A DNA stretch of 5,475 bases, taken from the NCBI GenBank assembly GCA_902803035.1, contig CADCON010000062.1, positions 1-5,475 of the forward strand, given 5' to 3'. Below the pieces are notes generated by a model, which was not told the DNA's origin, did no database searches, and saw nothing but the letters and a program-made list of their open reading frames with translations. Position numbers and translations under genes: made by a program. Positions 1 through 4,268 of the stretch are shown one piece after another. This DNA is from an uncultured Ruminococcus sp. (GTDB taxonomy: Bacteria > Bacillota > Clostridia > Oscillospirales > Acutalibacteraceae). Position 1 is the first letter of the stretch. Every line of letters starts with the position of its first letter.

Positions 1-28
1 GGGCTGCCTTCTGAGCGACAGCTTCACT

Positions 29-57
29 ATCTTACCACACCTCTCACCGTTTGTCAA
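29..57 (-). promoter_or_regulatory. Strong sigma-A promoter leading out of the left edge
   Basis: Minus-strand TTGACA (57-52), 17-bp spacer, TAAGAT (34-29), with an extended -10 TGG directly before the -10 box. The start is expected near 22. The first transcribed bases can fold into a small hairpin, GCTGTC (22-17) with GGCAGC (8-3), including one G-U pair. The gene it serves lies beyond the window. With the phased A-tracts, the design suggests a highly expressed unit such as an rRNA or tRNA operon, but nothing in the window proves that. Confidence 0.85.
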
Positions 58-60
58 GTC

Positions 61-87
61 TTTTTTTCGGTTTTTTTCCTCTTTTTT
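61..87 (-). promoter_or_regulatory. Phased A-tracts (UP-element-like) upstream of the left-edge promoter
   Basis: On the plus strand three T-tracts occur at 61-67, 71-77 and 82-87, so on the transcribed-sense (minus) strand they are A-tracts. Their centres are about 10 bp apart, one helical turn, and they start 3 bp upstream of the -35 box, covering about -39 to -65. Phased A-tracts bend DNA, and A-tracts here can bind the alpha subunit C-terminal domain of RNA polymerase. This arrangement is typical of very strong promoters, especially for rRNA and tRNA. Confidence 0.7.
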
Positions 88-285
88 CATCCTTGTTTAT
101 TCTGCCTTATTTGCACCTCTTCTATTGATGCTTTTGCCGATAGTTTTCCTTATGTTTTCAACCAACACAGAGGAAATAATGGGTATATTCGCCTTTTCCG
201 CTGCTGAATGTGTCATACCACAATGGATGACGTTCTTTGCTGTCTGTTCCGTGACGGCCATTTTTCAGGTTTCATTCCCCCATCA
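88..285. other. Gene-free spacer between the TerD operon terminator and the left-edge promoter
   Basis: I see no convincing gene or structured RNA in this stretch. A plus-strand frame at 125-310 has a TTG start and no ribosome site, and an internal ATG at 179 is preceded by AGAGGA at only 4 nt, but its end runs into the terminator hairpin of the opposite strand and the product has no recognisable features. It is best described as intergenic DNA. Confidence 0.6.
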
Positions 286-331
286 GATAAAAATCCGGCA
301 TACCGTCTGAACGAATCAGACGATATGCCGG
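286..331 (-). terminator. Intrinsic terminator of the TerD operon
   Basis: CCGGCATA-C-CGTCTGA (295-310) pairs with TCAGACG-A-TATGCCGG (316-331): 15 base pairs interrupted by a single C/A mismatch, with a 5-nt loop ACGAA. On the minus strand the stem is followed by ATTTTTATC. It lies about 25 nt after the last stop of the operon and closes it, so the region to the left belongs to another unit. Confidence 0.93.
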
Positions 332-355
332 CCAATTCTGAATGTAGTCTTTAGC

Positions 356-910
356 TCAGTCCTCAACAGCAAGACCGTAACGGCTGCACAGTTCGGTTAT
401 TCCGAAATCCACGCTTTCGCAGATCACACTGTATTCCCAGCCTTCTTCGCCTCTGCCCAGTTCGAGAACGGCCATCCCGCTGCTCTGGGGGCAGTGCTGG
501 GCGAGGTCCACCGAACAGAACGGCACGCCGCCCTTGTCAAATGTATCGGTCACCGCGTTTGCGGTCAGCACGGCGCTTTTGGCTTCTCCGAATATATGAT
601 CGCCGTCGGAATCGTCGAATGTCACGCAGAAAACCAGCTTGCTGATTCTGTCGGGTATTTTTTCCAGATCGACAAACAGAGATTCATTGACGCCGTCAAC
701 TTCACCTCTCCGGTCATCGCCGCTTAATTCAACCGCGCCGTTCTCCGAAACGGCATTATTATAGAAAACATAATCCCCGTCGCCCCTGGCAAGATACGCA
801 TCATCAAGCAGAAACACCGAAAGATCCAGATCTAGTACATTTTCTTCGTTGGAATTCCAGTTGAGTCCTACCCGGATGGCCTTAACGGATGGGTCAAGCT
901 GCATATTCAT
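356..910 (-). CDS. Divergent TerD family protein
   Basis: A 184-residue, acidic TerD-domain protein, third gene of the operon. The N-terminal half is clearly TerD: VGLNW (14-18), DLDLSVFLLD (27-36), DYVFYNN (46-52), NGAVELSGDDRRGEVDG (57-73), then SLFVDLEKIPDRISKLVFCVTF (77-98, strand-rich core). The C-terminal half departs from the family: where the first terD product has NAFVRIVN this one has SAVLTANAVT (112-121), and the acidic loop ends VDGVNES rather than GEGDDE. Ca2+ binding may therefore be altered while the fold is kept. The ATG at 910 lies 10 nt after GGGGAGG (927-921); the in-frame ATG at 904 would leave 16 nt and is less likely. The Shine-Dalgarno starts just after the preceding stop, so translation may be coupled. 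TerD, TerE, TerZ and TerX paralogs cannot be told apart here. Confidence 0.87.
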   Translation of the reverse strand: MNMQLDPSVKAIRVGLNWNSNEENVLDLDLSVFLLDDAYLARGDGDYVFYNNAVSENGAVELSGDDRRGEVDGVNESLFVDLEKIPDRISKLVFCVTFDDSDGDHIFGEAKSAVLTANAVTDTFDKGGVPFCSVDLAQHCPQSSGMAVLELGRGEEGWEYSVICESVDFGITELCSRYGLAVED

Positions 911-929
911 AATTAATTATCCTCCCCTG

Positions 930-1910
930 TCAATGATGGATCAGCTTCACAAGTGAAGTAATCTCTGCGTCCGCACCGGCATAACGCTCTTTGATCTTTT
1001 GAATGAGATTGTCCTGAATGCTTTCGGGCGGCATCTCCCCCGCCCTGCGAAGGAATTCCTTGATGATCTCCCTGCCGTTCTCCAGCTCGGAAATGCCTGG
1101 GCAGGGACCCTCGACCAGAAGGGCGTAAATCAATTCGCTGATAGCGGCAAAATTCTCCTCGGTTACGTTACCGGTAAGCAAGAGATTCTCCGCTTCCGAT
1201 CCTTCCCAGCAATTGAGCGCACTGTAGGCCGGAAACACTGTGTTGTGAATTCCCTCGCGCAGCAGCCAGTCCCTGATGGCGGGCGTATCCGGAATCAGCC
1301 GTTCGATGGCGTGAATTCTGCCCCAGCCGCTCGTACTTCTGGCCAGACGGAATATCTCCTCGTTGGCGTTATCCCACTGCTGCATAATGAAAATGACAAA
1401 TAGAGTGAATTCATCGGACAGTCCCAGAAGGCGAAGCGTGTCTTTCAGATTGTCGTCATCCAGATGGACAATCTCCAGCATGGAAAGCGCGAATTTCAAG
1501 GATTCACGGTCTTTGGTGTTATATAATATATAGAGCGCGAATTTCACGACGCTGTCCGCCGAAACAGAGGACTTATGCTCAAGAATATACTGCTGCAGAT
1601 CATCGATGATTGAAATGGCCCTCGCTTTTGTGCCAAGTTCCTCAAAGAGCTTCGCGGCTTCAGCCCTGTCGCCCCTGCCCACCGCCTGCATCGCGGAAGA
1701 CAGCCATTTTTTCGTCTCCGCAGAAATCGGCTGATGTTCCGTGTGATATACATAGATGCCGTCAATCGCGCCGTCCGCAAATTTGGAGAGATTCTCGTCT
1801 TCCAGACGCGGAAGCTCGAAATCCGACGGCAGACGCCTGTCCGCTCCATCGGAAATGGCCGCGTTCACAATGCAGTCAAACAGAGAATTGTCTGATAAAA
1901 GTGATTTCAT
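930..1910 (-). CDS. Uncharacterised helical protein between two TerD genes
   Basis: I do not recognise a named family. The 326-residue product is predicted cytoplasmic, with no signal peptide or clear membrane helix, and appears almost entirely alpha-helical. After a variable N terminus (1-60), residues 66-110 read like a TPR-type helical pair (WLSSAMQAVGRGDRAEAAKLFEEL). Later helix pairs resemble HEAT/ARM-like solenoid repeats, suggesting a protein-binding scaffold. The most distinctive block is 194-222, SGWGRIHAIERL followed by AIRDWLLREGIHN, which looks like a conserved family core. No catalytic motif, P-loop or metal cluster is visible. The ATG at 1910 has GGAGG (1925-1921) 10 nt upstream. 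The gene lies 31 nt after the first terD and 19 nt before the second, so it is co-expressed and probably acts with them. Role as TerD partner is inference. Confidence 0.85.
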   Translation of the reverse strand: MKSLLSDNSLFDCIVNAAISDGADRRLPSDFELPRLEDENLSKFADGAIDGIYVYHTEHQPISAETKKWLSSAMQAVGRGDRAEAAKLFEELGTKARAISIIDDLQQYILEHKSSVSADSVVKFALYILYNTKDRESLKFALSMLEIVHLDDDNLKDTLRLLGLSDEFTLFVIFIMQQWDNANEEIFRLARSTSGWGRIHAIERLIPDTPAIRDWLLREGIHNTVFPAYSALNCWEGSEAENLLLTGNVTEENFAAISELIYALLVEGPCPGISELENGREIIKEFLRRAGEMPPESIQDNLIQKIKERYAGADAEITSLVKLIHH

Positions 1911-1941
1911 TGATTGTTATCCTCCGGTTTCCATGGGACAA

Positions 1942-2505
1942 TTACTGATAGAGCTTGACAATGGATTGCAGACGGCTTGCTTCGGGAACGGCTTTGCCTA
2001 AGGGAAGAAAATCCCACCCTGCGCTTGTACGGGAAATTTCAGCGACGATGATGCCGCTCATGCCGCTGTAGTTGTCGGTCAGATTGAAGCGGCACATTTC
2101 TTCTCCCGTCTTCCAGTTGACAATCCGGACAAACGCGTTATTGACCATGCCGAAATGCTGACGCTTGGCTTTGGCGTCGTAGATATTGGTGGAAATGACG
2201 ATCCTCCCTACATCGGGCGGAAGCTTGGTGAAATTGATATAAATGCGCTCGTCATCGCCGCTTCCTTCGCCGGTCTGGCTGTCGCCGGTATAGACTACCG
2301 CGTCATTCGCGCTTCGCATTTTGCCAAAATAGATAACGTCCTTCGCCTTTCCGCCTAAATCGCAGAGAATCGCGGACACGTCACAGTCGACCGTCGCGCT
2401 GCCTTCCGCCGCGCTGTCCCAGCCCAGACCGACAATAACCCCGCTGACGCGGTTGCTCTGAGAGGAAAGATTGACTCTCTGCCCTTTTCTTATATTGATT
2501 GCCAT
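1942..2505 (-). CDS. terD: TerD family protein (tellurium/stress resistance, Ca2+-binding fold)
   Basis: Cytoplasmic TerD-domain protein of 187 residues, the usual single-domain length; no signal peptide or membrane segment. Family motifs in order: N-terminal INIRKGQRVNL (3-13), GLGWD (26-30), DCDVSA (40-45), IYFGK (58-62), TGDSQTGEGSGDDE (73-86, the acidic loop that contributes Ca2+ ligands in the family) and NAFVRIVN (123-130). Both acidic motifs are intact, so Ca2+ binding is likely. TerD proteins are linked to resistance to tellurite, phage and other stresses, but their biochemistry is poorly defined. It is the first gene of a three-gene operon, 31 nt before the next start. Its ATG has no good Shine-Dalgarno: AGGAA lies 15 nt upstream and AAGAG only 4 nt upstream, unlike the two genes behind it. 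No alternative start upstream fits, because the frame near GTG 2518 meets a TAA. Confidence 0.92.
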   Translation of the reverse strand: MAINIRKGQRVNLSSQSNRVSGVIVGLGWDSAAEGSATVDCDVSAILCDLGGKAKDVIYFGKMRSANDAVVYTGDSQTGEGSGDDERIYINFTKLPPDVGRIVISTNIYDAKAKRQHFGMVNNAFVRIVNWKTGEEMCRFNLTDNYSGMSGIIVAEISRTSAGWDFLPLGKAVPEASRLQSIVKLYQ

Positions 2506-2550
2506 ATAGCTCTTACACCGTTCCTTTCAATAACATCGCTATCTATTAAT

Positions 2551-2579
2551 ATAATCCACAAAAATTAACATTACGTTAA
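2551..2579 (-). promoter_or_regulatory. Weak candidate promoter of the TerD operon with overlapping inverted repeat
   Basis: The gap between the citrate synthase terminator and the first terD is very AT-rich and must hold the operon promoter. The best pair I find on the minus strand is TTAACG (2579-2574), 17 bp, GATTAT (2556-2551). Each hexamer matches sigma-A consensus at four of six positions, and the transcript would start near 2544. An inverted repeat TTAAC-N5-GTTAA (2565-2579) covers the -35 box and could be an operator. The poor match contrasts with the two near-consensus promoters elsewhere in the window and suits an inducible or alternative-sigma promoter. TATATT (2555-2550) is an alternative -10. 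Confidence 0.3.
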
Positions 2580-2626
2580 CAATATATATCACAATACTGA
2601 ATTTCATCAGATTCACACGCTCTATC

Positions 2627-2665
2627 AAATAAAATCACGGGGCGTGCGCGTTTCACTCCCCGTGA
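2627..2665 (-). terminator. Intrinsic terminator of citrate synthase
   Basis: TCACGGGG (2635-2642) pairs perfectly with CCCCGTGA (2658-2665). A further 3-bp pairing, GTG/CAC (2644-2646 with 2654-2656), inside the loop lengthens the stem past one mismatch. On the minus strand the GC-rich stem is followed by TTTTATTT (2634-2627). It starts 7 nt after the citrate synthase stop, so the downstream TerD operon needs its own promoter. Confidence 0.9.
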
Positions 2666-2672
2666 AAAAGGA

Positions 2673-4004
2673 TTATTCCAGCTCCTCCATGACGCTCATG
2701 TAGGCGGGGCGGATGATCTTGTTCATGCCGATCATTTCCTCAATGCGGTGCGCGCTCCAGCCTACAATGCGGGCAATGGCAAAGAGCGGGGTATATAATT
2801 CAACGGGGATATCGAGCATCTCATACACAAAGCCGCTGTAGAAATCGACATTCGGACTCACGCCCTTGAAAATATGGCGTTTTTCGGCAATCAGCTTCGG
2901 CGCCTCTTCTTCTATGATATTGTAGAGCGCAATATCTTCCTCACGACGCTTCGCGGTGGCAAGCCGTCCGACGTATTCCTTGAGTATGCGCTCGCGCGGA
3001 TCCGATACCGAATACACCGCGTGGCCCATGCCATAAATCAGGCCCTTTCCGTCGAATGCCCTGCCGTCAATGATCTTGCCCAGATACGCCCTGACTTCTT
3101 CGCGGTCGGTCTTGTCGGACACATGGCGTCGGATATCCTCCACCATCTCCATGACTTTGATATTTGCCTCGCCATGTTTGGGGCCTTTCAGCGAGGACAT
3201 TGCCGCGGCGATGGCGGAATAGGTGTCGGAACCGGACGAGGTGACGACTCTTGTGGTGAAGGTGGAATTGTTGCCGCCGCCGTGTTCCATATGGAGCATC
3301 AGCACAATATCCAGCACCTTGGCTTCAAGCCGCGTATAGGAACGATCCGGACGCAGCATACGCAGGATATTTTCGGCGGTGGAAAGCTCCGGTCTGGGGC
3401 GATGGATATACATACTCGCGTCATTGATATAGTGGTTGTAGGCGTGGTATCCATACACCGCCAGCATCGGGAAAACGGCAATCAGCTCCATGCACTGTCT
3501 GATGCAGCATTCTACGGTAGCGGCATTGACCTCCTTGTCATAGGACGCGAGCGTGAGAATGCTTTTGGTCATGGAATTCATGATGTCTCTTGACGAGCCT
3601 TCCATGATGACATTGCGGGTGAAATGAACCGGCAGCTTCATGCACTTGCCGAGCATATAACAGAATTCCTCTTCCTCCTTCTGGGAGGGCTTCTCTCCGA
3701 AAAGCAGAAGGTAAGCGGTCTTTTCAAATCCCAGTTCGTAACGGCTCAGTTCGTCGATGAGCGTGTTCACCTTGTAACCCCGGTACCACAATTCCCCGTC
3801 GCAGGGGGTCTTGACCCCATCGACTTCCCTGAAGGATATGATCTTTGATATTCTGGTGAGTCCCGCGAGAACGCCCTTGCCGTTGACGTCACGCAGACCG
3901 CGGTTGACGCCGTATTCTCCGAAAAGCTCATCGGAGATTGTATCATTGGCAATGCACAATGCTCTCTTGCCCATCGTGTACAAATTCAGTTCCTTACTTG
4001 TCAT
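2673..4004 (-). CDS. gltA: Citrate synthase (citrate/2-methylcitrate synthase family)
   Basis: Condenses acetyl-CoA with oxaloacetate to citrate, the entry step of the oxidative TCA branch; in fermentative Clostridia it usually supplies 2-oxoglutarate for glutamate synthesis. The protein is full length at 443 residues and all-helical. The catalytic triad is present: His277 (GPKHG), His328 (GMGHAVY, followed by DPR 335-337) and Asp387 (NVDFYSG). His241 in HMEHGGGNNS matches the conserved oxaloacetate-binding His region, and WSAHRIEE (416-423) the conserved C-terminal segment. Residue 279 after the catalytic His-Gly is Glu, where Gly or Leu is usual. The ATG at 4004 has a very strong site, GGGGGGAGG (4019-4011), 6 nt upstream. 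It is monocistronic, with its own consensus promoter and terminator. Methylcitrate synthase activity cannot be excluded by sequence, but no propionate genes adjoin. The gltA symbol is used loosely; citZ is the Bacillus name. Confidence 0.96.
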   Translation of the reverse strand: MTSKELNLYTMGKRALCIANDTISDELFGEYGVNRGLRDVNGKGVLAGLTRISKIISFREVDGVKTPCDGELWYRGYKVNTLIDELSRYELGFEKTAYLLLFGEKPSQKEEEEFCYMLGKCMKLPVHFTRNVIMEGSSRDIMNSMTKSILTLASYDKEVNAATVECCIRQCMELIAVFPMLAVYGYHAYNHYINDASMYIHRPRPELSTAENILRMLRPDRSYTRLEAKVLDIVLMLHMEHGGGNNSTFTTRVVTSSGSDTYSAIAAAMSSLKGPKHGEANIKVMEMVEDIRRHVSDKTDREEVRAYLGKIIDGRAFDGKGLIYGMGHAVYSVSDPRERILKEYVGRLATAKRREEDIALYNIIEEEAPKLIAEKRHIFKGVSPNVDFYSGFVYEMLDIPVELYTPLFAIARIVGWSAHRIEEMIGMNKIIRPAYMSVMEELE

Positions 4005-4050
4005 TGTCGGCCTCCCCCCGGCTGCTGCCGTGATTGATCGGATTATTCAT

Positions 4051-4076
4051 ATAATATGCAATATATACATTATTAT
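4051..4076 (-). other. AU-rich hairpin in the citrate synthase leader
   Basis: In the roughly 80-nt leader, minus-strand ATAATAATG (4076-4068) can pair with CATATTAT (4058-4051), giving 8 bp with one bulged A and a 9-nt loop. An exact palindrome CATATAATATG (4048-4058) overlaps it. All pairs but one are A-U, so the structure is weak, and such repeats are expected in DNA this AT-rich. No known riboswitch or T-box pattern is visible. It is recorded because it is the only structure in the leader. Confidence 0.2.
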
Positions 4077-4091
4077 CATAGTATTTTAATT

Positions 4092-4121
4092 ATTATACCA
4101 TAGTTTTCCACAGGTTGTCAA
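4092..4121 (-). promoter_or_regulatory. Sigma-A promoter of the citrate synthase gene
   Basis: Reading the minus strand, a perfect -35 box TTGACA (4121-4116) is separated by 18 bp from a perfect -10 box TATAAT (4097-4092), with an extended -10 TGG directly before it. The transcript start is expected near 4085, giving a leader of about 80 nt before the ATG at 4004. Such a close match predicts high basal activity unless something represses it; see the palindrome on the -35 box. Confidence 0.9.
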
Positions 4122-4123
4122 CC
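4113..4123. promoter_or_regulatory. Palindrome on the -35 box, candidate operator
   Basis: GGTTGTCAACC is an exact inverted repeat (GGTTG, one central base, CAACC) that fully covers the -35 hexamer of the citrate synthase promoter (4116-4121). A bound protein would block sigma region 4 contact, so a repressor site is a reasonable inference. An 11-bp palindrome can arise by chance, and TTGACA itself supplies half of the symmetry, so confidence is modest. It does not resemble the ATAA-N7-TTAT half-sites of CcpC, the known Bacillus citrate synthase regulator. Confidence 0.35.
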
Positions 4124-4165
4124 CGATGAAGCGGTTATAATCGCAGTTTTATGTGAATTTTGTTT

Positions 4166-4219
4166 AAATAATATAAAAGCAACACACGTTGTTCGTCGGT
4201 ACGAGAGCAACGTGTGTTG
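4166..4219 (-). terminator. Intrinsic terminator of the calcium ATPase gene
   Basis: A perfect 12-bp inverted repeat (4180-4191 with 4208-4219, CAACACACGTTG) encloses a 16-nt loop in which TCGT (4193-4196) and ACGA (4201-4204) can extend the pairing. On the minus strand it is followed by CTTTTATATTATTT. The hairpin begins about 50 nt after the ATPase stop and lies upstream of the citrate synthase promoter, so it separates the two units. The plus-strand side also carries a T-rich tract (TATTTTTAT), so it could act in both directions, although no plus-strand gene reaches it. Confidence 0.85.
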
Positions 4220-4268
4220 TATTTTTATAAGACGGTACAATCCAAGACTGTACGGGATTCCCGCGACG

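Noticed and set aside
125..310. Plus-strand 61-residue hydrophobic reading frame, including an internal ATG at 179 with AGAGGA nearby
   Set aside because: TTG start without a ribosome site, spacing at the internal ATG is too short, it ends inside the terminator hairpin of the opposite strand, and there is no recognisable sequence.
999..1403. 134-residue plus-strand frame, and other long frames opposite the TerD operon
   Set aside because: Shadows of the minus-strand genes; no ribosome sites, promoters or protein-family motifs.
1917..1934. Five-codon minus-strand frame METGG then stop, spanning the ribosome site of the middle gene
   Set aside because: Too short, with no ribosome site of its own; a by-product of the GGAGGATAA sequence.
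2874..3593. 239-residue plus-strand reading frame
   Set aside because: It lies wholly antisense to the well-supported citrate synthase gene, is His-rich and low-information, and looks like a codon-bias shadow.
4104..4112. TTTTCCACA, and TAATCCACA at 2552-2560, each one base from the DnaA box TTATCCACA
   Set aside because: Single, isolated near-matches in AT-rich intergenic DNA with no cluster, unwinding element or dnaA/dnaN neighbour; chance is enough to explain them.
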